From contig JAFQBA010000049.1 in assembly GCA_017416845.1 (NCBI GenBank), positions 1-64,000 of the forward strand: 64,000 nucleotides of DNA. Reading direction: 5' to 3'. The notes under the pieces were generated by a model that was given only the letters and a program-made list of their open reading frames with translations, did no database searches and was not told the origin of the DNA. Source of the DNA: Clostridia bacterium. GTDB lineage: Bacteria; Bacillota; Clostridia; UMGS1810. This document shows, piece by piece, positions 20,366 to 28,447 of this stretch (position 1 is the first letter of the stretch; each line of letters starts with the position of its first letter). The position numbers were made by a program, and so were the translations under genes.

Positions 20366-20738
20366 ATATTAATTCCACTACAAGATTAATAAGCGTAATA
20401 AATTCCGGAACAGCTATACAGATTATCATTATTTTCCCTGCAAGATTAATCTTTGATGCCAAATATCTTTCTCCTGCATCTGAACACAACTGCGAAGAGA
20501 ACTCACACAGAAAAGATACTCCAATTATTTTAAGGGTTGTTTTTATATAATTGTCGATTCCGCTTATAATGTTGTCAAGACTTTCGATGTATCCTATAAA
20601 ATTTTTAATATACGGCACTACAATCATAAAGCTGATAACTCCGGCTGATAAAGCAATCAATTTGCTGTAAATACCATCATTAACAAGTAATGCCGTTACA
20701 GTGCTGAAAACACAAATAACAATTATTTTAAATATCAT
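20355..20738 (-). CDS. spoIIIAD: Stage III sporulation protein AD
   Basis: A small polytopic membrane protein of the spoIIIA channel, resembling secretion export-apparatus subunits. The 127 residues carry four hydrophobic segments and the family stretch IIGVSFLCEFSSQLCSDAGE. It lies two bases after spoIIIAC and overlaps spoIIIAE, indicating tight coupling. Confidence 0.94.
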   Translation of the reverse strand: MIFKIIVICVFSTVTALLVNDGIYSKLIALSAGVISFMIVVPYIKNFIGYIESLDNIISGIDNYIKTTLKIIGVSFLCEFSSQLCSDAGERYLASKINLAGKIMIICIAVPEFITLINLVVELIYEI

Positions 20739-20740
20739 TT

Positions 20741-20935
20741 CTATAACTCGAATAATGTTTTAATTGTTGTAAACAACTCATAAATTTGATTGACAATCAT
20801 AATCAACACAACAACGAGTCCTGCAATTGTAACCATTAAAGCCTGTTCATCCCTGCCGGATTGGACAAGCAAGCGATAAATAACAGCAACAACAATACCA
20901 ATAGCTGCAATTTTAAATATCAATTCAACATCCAT
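20741..20935 (-). CDS. spoIIIAC: Stage III sporulation protein AC
   Basis: A 64-residue protein with two membrane helices (about 4-22 and 32-54) that matches SpoIIIAC: MDVELIFKIAAIGIV at the start and SGRDEQALMVTIAGL in the middle. ATG at 20935 is preceded by CCGGAG; a TTG three codons earlier is less likely. It belongs to the channel core with SpoIIIAD and AE. Confidence 0.94.
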   Translation of the reverse strand: MDVELIFKIAAIGIVVAVIYRLLVQSGRDEQALMVTIAGLVVVLIMIVNQIYELFTTIKTLFEL

Positions 20936-20953
20936 ACTTATCAACTCCGGTTA

Positions 20954-21472
20954 TTATATAATAAAAATAACAAGTCCTATTCCGGCGTAAAGTCCTATTT
21001 TAAATGATAAATTACCGGTTTTTTCAGCTGTTTGTTTTGCGGATTCAATTTTTTCTTTCAGTTTTGTTTTAAATATGTCAATGTTTTTTATTTGTGTATC
21101 TACATCGCCCGATCCCAACACATTGCCAAATTGATTAATAACCTCTATATCTTCTTTTAAATAACACCCCGAAGACCGACATTCATTTACGACATCACGC
21201 CATATTTGGGACAAGGGTTTGCCTTCGGATAACTCAAGCTTTTTTTGAACTCCGGTGAATATTTCTTTGTTTGTATAAATGGAATATTCAATCAATTTTT
21301 TCATAGCAGGTTCTATTTCACACAAACTGTAGCTTATTTCCTTTTCAAGAACAGTCATACACGAAAATAGATTTTCAAGTTCGTCAACTCTCAGAAATCT
21401 ACATTTTTTTGTCCTCAGACCAAGCATAAAACAGGAGAAAATTATCATTGTACATCCTATAAATTTAAACAT
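20954..21472 (-). CDS. spoIIIAB: Stage III sporulation protein AB
   Basis: SpoIIIAB has a GspF-like cytoplasmic domain and membrane anchors at both ends, and likely links the SpoIIIAA ATPase to the channel. The 172 residues begin with a hydrophobic segment (about 3-19), contain LENLFSCMTVLEKEISYS and end with FKIGLYAGIGLVIFII, a second membrane helix. It follows spoIIIAA by 5 bp. Confidence 0.94.
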   Translation of the reverse strand: MFKFIGCTMIIFSCFMLGLRTKKCRFLRVDELENLFSCMTVLEKEISYSLCEIEPAMKKLIEYSIYTNKEIFTGVQKKLELSEGKPLSQIWRDVVNECRSSGCYLKEDIEVINQFGNVLGSGDVDTQIKNIDIFKTKLKEKIESAKQTAEKTGNLSFKIGLYAGIGLVIFII

Positions 21473-21477
21473 AAAAT

Positions 21478-22401
21478 TTACACTTCCATGATTTGTTCAA
21501 TTGTACCCGGGCCATTTCTTCGACTTAAAATTATTATTTTTTCAAAATAACTACTGACATCATAGCCTTGCATTTCGTGATTGGTTTCATTGATGCCATG
21601 TACTGAAGCAATAACTGCACATCCTGATTTTGCCGCATATATAATCGCTTTAAAATCATCCTTGTTTCCCAACTCATCTGTTATAATTATATCGGGTGAC
21701 ATACATCTTGTAACCATGGGAATGGCTGTACTTTTTTGACAACCGCTAATTACAAAGTTGTTATCACCGACATCAAAACAAGTAATTCCGCCACGGGAGC
21801 ATGCGAGTTCGTATCTTTCATCAATTATTGCACATATTATAATCTTATTACAACGTGATGCATCGCTGAAAATACGCGCGATGTCTCTTAACATGGTTGT
21901 TTTTCCGCATCCCGGCGGAGAAATAATCAGGGTGTTTTTTGCTTTGCCGTTTGCATATATGTCAGGAAACACAATATCCCCTACCCCTTTTTTCTCGTGA
22001 GATATTCTTATGTTCAGAGAATTAATTTCATTTACACTGATTATTTTCCCGTCAGAAATGTTACAGTTACCGCATATACCGACTCTGTTTCCGCCCGGTA
22101 AAGTTATATATCCTGAATTAATATGTCGGTTATAAGCATATACAGAGGACTTGGTAATTAACTCCATTATTATATTTATATCGTCACTGCTTGAAATATA
22201 TGAATTAGAGTTGTTTTTTGAAAGCCCGCTGTCTGATATGTAATATCTCTCTCCGCATACATCCGCTATCAGTGGCTTTGAAACGTTTACTCTCAACTCA
22301 TTAAGATTGTCCCAGTTGTTGAAGCCGATATTGTCAAATAACTTTTTAATATTGCCCGACAAAAAAGGAACTATCTCAATTTTTTTTAAACTTTTGTCCA
22401 A
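21478..22401 (-). CDS. spoIIIAA: Stage III sporulation protein AA (secretion-type ATPase)
   Basis: SpoIIIAA is the ATPase thought to power the mother-cell to forespore channel. Walker A SPPGCGKTTML lies near residue 162, followed by IIDERYE and VTRCMSPDIIITDELG, the Walker B region. The 307-residue length is normal. The frame opens at GTG 22410, but that codon overlaps the ribosome binding site AGGAG. I chose TTG at 22401, 8 nt after it. First gene of the eight-gene operon; the family is under mother-cell sigma-E in Bacillus, but I could not point to a convincing sigma-E promoter here. Confidence 0.94.
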   Translation of the reverse strand: MDKSLKKIEIVPFLSGNIKKLFDNIGFNNWDNLNELRVNVSKPLIADVCGERYYISDSGLSKNNSNSYISSSDDINIIMELITKSSVYAYNRHINSGYITLPGGNRVGICGNCNISDGKIISVNEINSLNIRISHEKKGVGDIVFPDIYANGKAKNTLIISPPGCGKTTMLRDIARIFSDASRCNKIIICAIIDERYELACSRGGITCFDVGDNNFVISGCQKSTAIPMVTRCMSPDIIITDELGNKDDFKAIIYAAKSGCAVIASVHGINETNHEMQGYDVSSYFEKIIILSRRNGPGTIEQIMEV

Positions 22402-22457
22402 TTTGATCACTCCTAAATCAATTATATTAATAACAAATAAAAATAGAACTTAAATTC

Positions 22458-22485
22458 TTGACAAAACATTTAAATATGTTAAAAT
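22458..22485 (+). promoter_or_regulatory. Predicted housekeeping promoter for sigH
   Basis: TTGACA, a 16-nt spacer and TAAAAT lie 30 bp upstream of the sigH start, in the gap shared with the divergent spoIIIA operon. Confidence 0.7.
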
Positions 22486-22514
22486 AAGTATATTATTATT
22501 TGGGAGGGAAAGCT

Positions 22515-23153
22515 TTGAATAACGATACCATCAATTGTCTGGCAGAATTGAATGATGAACAGCTTATTGAGCTCTCTAAATTAGGAAACGGTTATGCAAC
22601 CGAATATATATTGAAAAAATACAGGAATTTTGTTCGTGCCAAATCCAGAACTTATTTTTTAATCGGGGCTGATAAAGAAGATATTATACAAGAGGGTATG
22701 ATCGGTCTTTATAAAGCCATAAGGGATTATAATCCGGAAGCCAAATCAACATTTAAATCATTTGCAGAGCTGTGTATTACCAGACAGATAATCACGGCAA
22801 TCAAAACAGCAACTCGCCAAAAACATATACCGTTAAATTCGTATGTATCCCTCAGTAAACCTATGTTTGACTCGGAGAACAACGAGCGAATTTTTCTTGA
22901 TACTGTTATTGAGCAAAAAAAACTTGATCCGGAAGAAATAATGATAGACAAAGAGCGTTTTTACAGCATTGAAGAAAAAATCTCTAAAATATTGAGCAAA
23001 CTTGAATGGACAGTTCTTTCGAACTATTTGGAAGGGAAAAGTTATACGGAAATAGCGGTCAGAGTCGGTAAAAGCGAAAAATCTATCGATAATGCTCTTC
23101 AAAGAATAAAAAAGAAAATTGAAAAACATATTATTAACGGTAATGATGAGTAG
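22515..23153 (+). CDS. sigH: RNA polymerase sporulation sigma factor SigH
   Basis: Sigma-H directs early stationary-phase and sporulation genes. The 212 residues show region 2 with DKEDIIQEGMIGLYKAIRDY and TFKSFAELCITRQIITAIK, and a region 4 helix-turn-helix with GKSYTEIAVRVGKSEKSID. The reading opens at 22500, but the bases there form the ribosome binding site GGGAGGG, so the start is TTG at 22515. It is transcribed divergently from spoIIIAA, placing two layers of sporulation control side by side. In Bacillus sigH lies near rplK/nusG; here it precedes rplM-rpsI. Confidence 0.93.
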   Translation: MNNDTINCLAELNDEQLIELSKLGNGYATEYILKKYRNFVRAKSRTYFLIGADKEDIIQEGMIGLYKAIRDYNPEAKSTFKSFAELCITRQIITAIKTATRQKHIPLNSYVSLSKPMFDSENNERIFLDTVIEQKKLDPEEIMIDKERFYSIEEKISKILSKLEWTVLSNYLEGKSYTEIAVRVGKSEKSIDNALQRIKKKIEKHIINGNDE

Positions 23154-23210
23154 TTGTGCATTTTGAACAAATTAATCACTCCTGTTTTGACATTTTCGTC
23201 AGAATTCATC

Positions 23211-23239
23211 TTGATTTTTTTGTCAAATAGTGATACTAT
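23211..23239 (+). promoter_or_regulatory. Predicted promoter for a short transcript between sigH and rplM
   Basis: TTGATT, a 17-nt spacer and TACTAT are followed, about 50 nt after the expected start point, by a strong terminator and no open reading frame. Confidence 0.45.
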
Positions 23240-23245
23240 ATATAC

Positions 23246-23327
23246 AACAAAACAAACTTTTTTCATTTTCCCTCCTTATCTATATAAGGAAAAAAAACAA
23301 GCATCTAAAAATGCTTGTTTTTTATTT
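23246..23327 (+). ncRNA. Candidate small RNA with a CCCUCCUU element
   Basis: The predicted transcript of about 80 nt starts after the promoter at 23211-23239. It contains an unstructured A-rich leader, the motif CCCTCCTT (complementary to ribosome binding sites, 23270-23277), a small TCCTTAT/ATAAGGA hairpin, and a terminator stem AAACAAGCAT with U tract. It has no plausible ORF. C-rich seed motifs like this are found in regulatory RNAs of Bacillota that block translation starts. This is inference from sequence alone; the hairpin may simply be the sigH terminator. Confidence 0.35.
23291..23327. terminator. Rho-independent terminator between sigH and rplM
   Basis: Stem AAACAAGCAT with its complement around a short loop, followed by TTTTTTATTT on the plus strand; the minus strand also ends in U-rich bases. 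It closes sigH or the candidate small RNA. Confidence 0.85.
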
Positions 23328-23415
23328 TGCTGAAAATAAGAGAAAACAAGAGCTATTTTAAGAAAAACACAATTAATTACACGTAATCAAACTCAAAAAA
23401 AATAAATTGCGTTTG

Positions 23416-23455
23416 GAGAAAACACGAGAAAACGCGAGAAAACACGAGAAAAACA
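23416..23455. repeat. Four tandem 10-bp repeats upstream of the rplM promoter
   Basis: The unit GAGAAAACAC recurs four times with one or two changes. Period 10 is close to one helical turn, so the A tracts are in phase. The array ends 40 bp upstream of the rplM -35 box, where an upstream activating or bent-DNA element would act. The rest of the 415-bp gap (23154-23568) holds the promoters and terminator listed here. Confidence 0.7.
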
Positions 23456-23495
23456 GAGTTTTAAATAAACACTTTTAAAAAATCAAAAAAAGTTG

Positions 23496-23524
23496 TTGAC
23501 AAATCATTCTTTTTGTTATACAAT
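23496..23524 (+). promoter_or_regulatory. Strong predicted promoter for rplM-rpsI
   Basis: Perfect TTGACA, a 17-nt spacer and TACAAT give a near-consensus promoter; the predicted leader before rplM is only about 38 nt, too short for the Bacillus-type L13 leader. Confidence 0.85.
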
Positions 23525-23568
23525 ATCAAATGTTGATTAAAACAAGAAAATATGGAGGTAAATCTAAT

Positions 23569-24006
23569 ATGAGTACATTTATGGCTAAACCTGCCGAAGT
23601 AGAAAGAAAATGGTACATTATAGATGCTGAAGGCAAATCACTCGGTAGAGTTGCTGCTGCCGCTGCTTCTATTTTGAGAGGTAAAGTTAAACCTACATTC
23701 ACTCCTAATGTTGATTGCGGTGATTTTGTTATTATTTTAAACGCTGAAAAAGTTGTTCTTACAGGTAAGAAGCTTGATCAGAAATATTACAGATATCACA
23801 CAGGTTATGTAGGCGGTCTCAAAGAAATCAAATACAAAACTTTGATGGCTGAAAAACCCGAAAAAGCAATCACACTTGCTGTTAAGGGAATGCTCCCCCA
23901 CAACACCATCGGTGCAAATGCTCTCACAAGACTCAGAGTATATCAGGGAACAGAACACAACCATGCAGCACAGAAACCGGAAGCATACACCGGTCTCATT
24001 AAATAA
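23569..24006 (+). CDS. rplM: 50S ribosomal protein L13
   Basis: L13 is an early 23S rRNA-binding protein of the large subunit. The 145 residues start [19 protein letters not shown] and carry [20 protein letters not shown] and the signature [18 protein letters not shown] at 23569 follows GGAGG by 10 nt; a longer frame upstream covers the promoter leader and is rejected. It forms the standard rplM-rpsI pair. Confidence 0.97.
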   Translation: MSTFMAKPAEVERKWYIIDAEGKSLGRVAAAAASILRGKVKPTFTPNVDCGDFVIILNAEKVVLTGKKLDQKYYRYHTGYVGGLKEIKYKTLMAEKPEKAITLAVKGMLPHNTIGANALTRLRVYQGTEHNHAAQKPEAYTGLIK

Positions 24007-24020
24007 GGAGGTATATGAAC

Positions 24021-24413
24021 ATGGCAAAAGAACAGTTTTACGGCACAGGTAGAAGAAAAAGCTCTGTTGCTAGAGTAAGAATCGTACCCGGAACCGGCAA
24101 AATTACTATTAATGATAGAGACATTGACGACTTTTTTGGTCTTGAAACACTTAAGGTTGTTGTTAGACAGCCCCTCGTAGCTACAGATACACTTGGTAAA
24201 TATGATGTTATCGCAAAAGTTACAGGCGGTGGATTCACAGGTCAGGCAGGTGCTATCAGACACGGCCTTTCAAGAGCTCTCCTCACTGTTGAAGATGAAT
24301 TCAGAGCTCCTCTTAAAGCTGCAGGTTTCCTCACAAGAGACCCCAGAATGAAAGAAAGAAAGAAATACGGTCTCAAAGCAGCTCGTCGTGCTCCCCAGTT
24401 CTCAAAGAGATAA
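24021..24413 (+). CDS. rpsI: 30S ribosomal protein S9
   Basis: S9 lies in the head of the small subunit; its C-terminal tail reaches the P-site tRNA. The 130 residues, the usual length, start [19 protein letters not shown] and end APQFSKR, the conserved tail. I chose the ATG at 24021, 9 nt after GGAGG; the ATG at 24015 is too close. It lies 14 bp after rplM and ends in a strong terminator. Confidence 0.97.
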   Translation: MAKEQFYGTGRRKSSVARVRIVPGTGKITINDRDIDDFFGLETLKVVVRQPLVATDTLGKYDVIAKVTGGGFTGQAGAIRHGLSRALLTVEDEFRAPLKAAGFLTRDPRMKERKKYGLKAARRAPQFSKR

Positions 24414-24426
24414 TTATTATCTACTC

Positions 24427-24461
24427 AAATCCCACAACCATCAGGGTTGTGGGATTTCTTT
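24427..24461 (+). terminator. Rho-independent terminator after rpsI
   Basis: AAATCCCACAACC pairs with its complement GGTTGTGGGATTT around a short loop, then TTCTTT; about 14 nt after the rpsI stop. Confidence 0.9.
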
Positions 24462-24631
24462 ATGCCTATTGTCGCAAGTTTGTCGCAAATCTTTACTACA
24501 AATGACTTATTTTATTAATTTAGCCTTAGTGCATACCTCTCGTTTGGGCGGGGGGTTATGATTATATAAGAAATAACATTGAAACTTATTCTCGATATAA
24601 ACTCTACTTTTTATAAACAATTAAAAAACAA
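24462..24631. other. Non-coding stretch with a duplicated TGTCGCAA; possible integration scar
   Basis: There is no gene between the rpsI terminator and the zinc-ribbon gene. Two TGTCGCAA copies lie in tandem at 24470-24488. Read on the minus strand the same bases give FATNLRQ-stop, like a tyrosine-integrase tail, but a stop codon lies two codons upstream. A G-rich patch (GGGCGGGGGG, 24546-24555) is unlike its AT-rich surroundings. The 3' side of rpsI is a known landing site for some integrative elements; here any element is gone. Confidence 0.35.
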
Positions 24632-24682
24632 GAAAAAAAGACCCATACCATAAGTAATATCACATACCTTGGTTGAGTCTTA
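24632..24682 (-). terminator. Probable terminator of the glyA-rarA-zinc ribbon run
   Basis: On the minus strand AAGACTCA pairs with TGGGTCTT across a loop of about 30 nt and is followed by seven T. The long loop lowers confidence. Confidence 0.5.
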
Positions 24683-24748
24683 TTCATAAAACATTATAAT
24701 TCTTGTTGTTGATGTGGTTCTTGTTGTTCAGAAGGCTCTTTATAAACT

Positions 24749-25111
24749 TTAACTTTCAAATTTACAACCACATCTGGGACAAAAATCAAAATTTTTGTCA
24801 GACTTTGCTTTACATTCGGGGCATTCTTTACGATTGAGGTTATCATCAATAATCCCCTGAATTTTTTTTATATCTTCTTTCAATTGATCAATTTCCAAAC
24901 ATAAAGTATTAATTTTTGCTTCTGACTCATCGGTGTTATCTTTATTATAAATGATTTTTCCGATTTGGATATATTTATCATCCATATCTGTTTTCATTTC
25001 CATAATTTTTAATTTACATTTTGTAATCGCAATCATGGACTGTGATGTTTCTTTTGCAGCAACAGCTGTTTTGTACAAATTGGATTTAAATCTTTCAAAA
25101 TCAAAGTTCAT
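24749..25111 (-). CDS. Small coiled-coil protein with C-terminal zinc ribbon
   Basis: The 120-residue protein has a helical, charged body (about 1-95, likely coiled coil around 60-92) and a C-terminal zinc ribbon with CPEC and CPRCGC separated by about 11 residues. The start follows GAGGAGG by 8 nt. It lies 26 bp after rarA and may share its transcript. Related small proteins with an N-terminal helical part and a zinc ribbon are common in Clostridia with no assigned role. I can support the domain layout only. Confidence 0.85.
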   Translation of the reverse strand: MNFDFERFKSNLYKTAVAAKETSQSMIAITKCKLKIMEMKTDMDDKYIQIGKIIYNKDNTDESEAKINTLCLEIDQLKEDIKKIQGIIDDNLNRKECPECKAKSDKNFDFCPRCGCKFES

Positions 25112-25137
25112 TATAATACCTCCTCAGAAAAGAATTT

Positions 25138-26403
25138 TTATTTCAATTTTTCAAGATATAGCTTGAATTTTTCTTCGGTTGAATTAAGTCTCGGAACATA
25201 ATATTTTTTGTTTATTAAATTATCCGGCAAATATTGCTGTTTAACATAATAATTAGGATATTCATGAGGATATTTATACCCTATCGCCCTACCCATTTTC
25301 TGAGCACCGGAATAGTGACCATCTTTGAGATGTGCAGGAATTTCACCTGCATTGCCGGATTTTATGTCAGCAAGAGCATCATCAATTGCACAAATTGCGG
25401 CATTTGATTTTGGAAGACACGCCAAAAAGATAACAGCTTCTGCAAGAGGAATGCGAGCCTCGGGAAAACCAAGTTGCAATGCACAATCAACACACGATTT
25501 TGTAACCGTAACAGCAGTAGGATAAGCAAGACCTATATCTTCACATGCAATTACCATGAGTCGTCGACAAATGGAAATAAGATCTCCCCCCTCCACAAGT
25601 CGAGCCAAATAGTGAATTGCAGCATCAGGATCTGAACCGCGAATCGATTTTTGAAATGCGCTAAGGCAATCATAGTGATTATCGGCATCTTTGTCGAAGG
25701 AAAATGCAGACTTTTGTGTGACAGCGATTGCGTCATCCTGTGTAATTATAATTCTGGAATCAAGAGATGAAATTTTACTTTTAACACACATATCCATAGA
25801 TGTGAGAGCTTTTCGAACATCCCCGTACGAAGCAGCCGCAAGATGTAAAATGGCTTCGGGTTCAAAAGAAATATCTCTTCCCTCATACACTTCTCCTATT
25901 TTGCCTGCCGCTCTCTCAAGGGCAATTTTTACATCATCCTGTCCTACCGGTTTAAACTCTACAACTGTACAGCGGGAAAGAATAGCATTGTAAACGTAGA
26001 AATAAGGATTCTCTGTTGTGCTTGCAATAAGAGTTATCTTTCCGTTTTCAATATATTCAAGTAAAGACTGTTGCTGTTTTTTGTTAAAGTTTTGTATTTC
26101 ATCCAAATACAACAAGACACCGTTTGATGTTTCAAAGGTGTCGAGTCTTGCGGCAATATCTTTAATATCTTTTGTTGAAGCATTTGTTGCATTAAGCTTA
26201 TAAAGTTTTTTGTTTGTAACCTTGGCACAAATGTTTGCAACAGTGGTTTTCCCGGTCCCGGAAGGACCGTAGAAAACCATGTTTGGAATATCACCGTTTT
26301 TAATAATATTTGTAAGCAGTTTGTTTTCGCCTATAATGTGTTCTTGTCCTACAACTTCATCAATAGTTTCAGGCCTCAGAACATCGGCAAGAGGTCTTAT
26401 CAT
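25138..26403 (-). CDS. rarA: Replication-associated recombination protein A (RarA/MgsA)
   Basis: RarA is a clamp-loader-like AAA+ ATPase acting at stalled forks. The 421 residues have Walker A GPSGTGKT at about 46-53, the LYLDEIQNFNKKQQ Walker B region, and the C-terminal MgsA domain with SIRGSDPDAAIHYLARL and AYPTAVTVTKSCVDCA. I chose ATG 26403 after CGGAG. It follows glyA by 23 bp. It is not DnaX, since it lacks the zinc finger and clamp-loader C-terminus. Confidence 0.95.
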   Translation of the reverse strand: MIRPLADVLRPETIDEVVGQEHIIGENKLLTNIIKNGDIPNMVFYGPSGTGKTTVANICAKVTNKKLYKLNATNASTKDIKDIAARLDTFETSNGVLLYLDEIQNFNKKQQQSLLEYIENGKITLIASTTENPYFYVYNAILSRCTVVEFKPVGQDDVKIALERAAGKIGEVYEGRDISFEPEAILHLAAASYGDVRKALTSMDMCVKSKISSLDSRIIITQDDAIAVTQKSAFSFDKDADNHYDCLSAFQKSIRGSDPDAAIHYLARLVEGGDLISICRRLMVIACEDIGLAYPTAVTVTKSCVDCALQLGFPEARIPLAEAVIFLACLPKSNAAICAIDDALADIKSGNAGEIPAHLKDGHYSGAQKMGRAIGYKYPHEYPNYYVKQQYLPDNLINKKYYVPRLNSTEEKFKLYLEKLK

Positions 26404-26426
26404 CAAAACCACTCCGTAAGTTTAGA

Positions 26427-27665
26427 TTATCTGTAAAGAGGATATTTTTCAGTAAGAGCTTTAACACCGGCTCTGATTTCATCCTGTTTTTCTTCAAAAG
26501 AATTGAGTGTAAGAGCAATAAGATGAGCAATTGTCTTCATATCTTCTTCTTTCATACCTCTGCTTGTAACAGCGGGAGTACCTATTCTTACACCGCTTGT
26601 GATAAAGGGGCTTGTTGTTTCAAAAGGAATTGTATTTTTATTACAAGTGATACCTACTTCATCGAGCATATGTTCAGCTTCTTTGCCGGTCATATTTTTG
26701 TTTCTGAGGTCAACAAGCATAAGGTGGTTATCTGTACCACCGGAAACAAGTTCAAAGCCTTCTGCCATAAGAGCATCAGCAAGAGCTTTTGCGTTTTTAA
26801 CAACTTGTGTCTGATATGCTTTAAATTCATCGGAAAGAGCTTCTTTGAGGCACACTGCTTTGGCTGCGATGATGTGCATAAGAGGACCACCCTGAATACC
26901 GGGGAACACAGCTTTGTTAATAAGTTTAGCGTGTTCTTCTTTGCACATAATCATACCGCCACGGGGACCTCTGAGAGTTTTATGCGTTGTTGTTGTAACA
27001 AAATCTGCGTAAGGAACAGGACTTGGATGAAGACCTGCAGCAACAAGACCTGCAATGTGAGCAATATCAACCATGAGATATGCTTCAACTTTTTTTGCGA
27101 TTTGTGAAAGTCTTTCGAAATCTATTGTTCTGGGATATGCGCTTGCACCTGCAACAATGAGTTTTGGTTTATTTTCGACAGCAATTCTTTCAAGTTCATC
27201 ATAGTCAATGCGTGAATCGGTTTCGCTAACGCCATAAGGAACAATGTTGAAATATTTACCCGAAATATTAACAGGGCTTCCGTGTGAAAGATGACCACCA
27301 TGAGAAAGGTTCATACCGAGAACGGTATCTCCCGGATTAAGAACTGCAAAAAATACTGCAAGGTTTGCTTGTGCGCCTGAATGCGGCTGAACATTTGCAT
27401 GGTCACAGCCAAAAACTTCTTTTGCTCTTTCAATTGCAAGTGTTTCAACAATATCAACACATTCGCAACCGCCGTAATATCTTTTGCCGGGATAACCTTC
27501 GGCATATTTGTTTGTAAGAGGTGTTCCCATAGCTTCAATAACTGCATTGCTTACAAAGTTTTCACTGGCAATGAGTTCAATTTTGTTTCGCTGTCTTTCT
27601 ACTTCCATTTCGATTGCTTCCGCAACCTGAGGGTCAATTTTTTTTATTTCTTCAGTGCTGTACAT
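26427..27665 (-). CDS. glyA: Serine hydroxymethyltransferase
   Basis: GlyA interconverts serine plus THF with glycine plus 5,10-methylene-THF, the main one-carbon entry. The PLP-lysine lies in [14 protein letters not shown] at about residue 229, as in E. coli. Other signatures are IASENFVS and [11 protein letters not shown]. The 412-residue form starts at ATG 27665, 9 nt after GGAGG; the longer frame upstream overlaps the promoter. It heads a transcript with rarA and the zinc-ribbon gene. Confidence 0.97.
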   Translation of the reverse strand: MYSTEEIKKIDPQVAEAIEMEVERQRNKIELIASENFVSNAVIEAMGTPLTNKYAEGYPGKRYYGGCECVDIVETLAIERAKEVFGCDHANVQPHSGAQANLAVFFAVLNPGDTVLGMNLSHGGHLSHGSPVNISGKYFNIVPYGVSETDSRIDYDELERIAVENKPKLIVAGASAYPRTIDFERLSQIAKKVEAYLMVDIAHIAGLVAAGLHPSPVPYADFVTTTTHKTLRGPRGGMIMCKEEHAKLINKAVFPGIQGGPLMHIIAAKAVCLKEALSDEFKAYQTQVVKNAKALADALMAEGFELVSGGTDNHLMLVDLRNKNMTGKEAEHMLDEVGITCNKNTIPFETTSPFITSGVRIGTPAVTSRGMKEEDMKTIAHLIALTLNSFEEKQDEIRAGVKALTEKYPLYR

Positions 27666-27698
27666 AATTAATATCCTCCTGTAATTATATATAAATAC

Positions 27699-27727
27699 AT
27701 TATACATTTTTTTATACTATTTTTCAA
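27699..27727 (-). promoter_or_regulatory. Predicted housekeeping promoter for glyA
   Basis: On the minus strand TTGAAA, a 17-nt spacer and a perfect TATAAT lie 34 bp upstream of the glyA start. Confidence 0.75.
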
Positions 27728-27759
27728 TAGCAAGTTTTAAAAATTTTAATCAAAAAATG

Positions 27760-27789
27760 TTGAAATATATATAAGTTTTATGTTATAAT
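27760..27789 (+). promoter_or_regulatory. Predicted promoter for the CpXC-pfp pair
   Basis: TTGAAA, an 18-nt spacer and a perfect TATAAT lie about 30 bp upstream of the CpXC start, divergent from the glyA promoter. Confidence 0.65.
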
Positions 27790-27819
27790 TATAAATAAAA
27801 TAATACAGAGGTATGTTGA

Positions 27820-28446
27820 ATGTCACAGATTTGTGTATACGACTGTTTGTGTCAGAATTGTCACATTCCGTTTAAAAGTCATGCGGTTCTTTATAACTGC
27901 GTAAACTACGACATCAAAAATACAATGTTTGATGATTTTGTATCTCTCACGCTTAACGAAGTTTCGTGTCCTCACTGCAATACAAAATTCACTTACGAAA
28001 TTCCTATGGTCATTATTAGCTTCAGGTATCAATTTGCAATCAAAGTAAATCCGGCGGCTTTTCACAGTAACATAATGTCAAAACAGCCGCCGCCATTTCG
28101 GTTTCTTCCAACAGGGTTTAAATTTCGAGAAGTGTATTTTATGATTGAAGCTGTGGAAAAAGCAAATATTTTTTCAAAAGCTCTAAATGATATTTACATT
28201 GAGCATTTTAAAAAATATAATTTTTCAAATGAAGAAGCTTTGCCGTTTGATGAAGCAAATATTATATATACGCACTCTGATAATGATTTTCACTACTTCG
28301 AAAAATACGATTGCAATAATAACCTCATTGAATCATTAAAGAAAAGCATAAGTGTAACGAAAAAGATTTCACACGAACTATGCAACACCAAATGGCATTT
28401 GGTTAATCGTTTAACCATAAATAATTTTATTGAAAAGGGGAATTGA
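27820..28446 (+). CDS. CpXC domain protein
   Basis: The 208 residues begin with a CxxC pair (CLCQNC, near 9-14) and a later CPHC (near 55-58), matching the CpXC domain, a presumed metal-binding domain of unknown role in Bacillota. The C-terminal half (about 85-208) is helical and rich in acidic and aromatic residues. GAGG lies 10 nt before the ATG. It ends one base before the pfp start codon, so the two are surely co-transcribed and probably coupled. No functional link to glycolysis is known to me. Confidence 0.82.
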   Translation: MSQICVYDCLCQNCHIPFKSHAVLYNCVNYDIKNTMFDDFVSLTLNEVSCPHCNTKFTYEIPMVIISFRYQFAIKVNPAAFHSNIMSKQPPPFRFLPTGFKFREVYFMIEAVEKANIFSKALNDIYIEHFKKYNFSNEEALPFDEANIIYTHSDNDFHYFEKYDCNNNLIESLKKSISVTKKISHELCNTKWHLVNRLTINNFIEKGN

Positions 28447-28447
28447 T

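Noticed and set aside
23416-23455. Tandem repeats considered as a CRISPR array
   Set aside because: Units of 10 bp without spacers; no cas genes.
23525-23568. L13-type autoregulatory leader before rplM
   Set aside because: Predicted leader is only about 38 nt with no stable stem.
26523-27107. Plus-strand frame of 194 codons opposite glyA
   Set aside because: Cysteine- and histidine-rich antisense translation of a highly conserved gene; no start signal.
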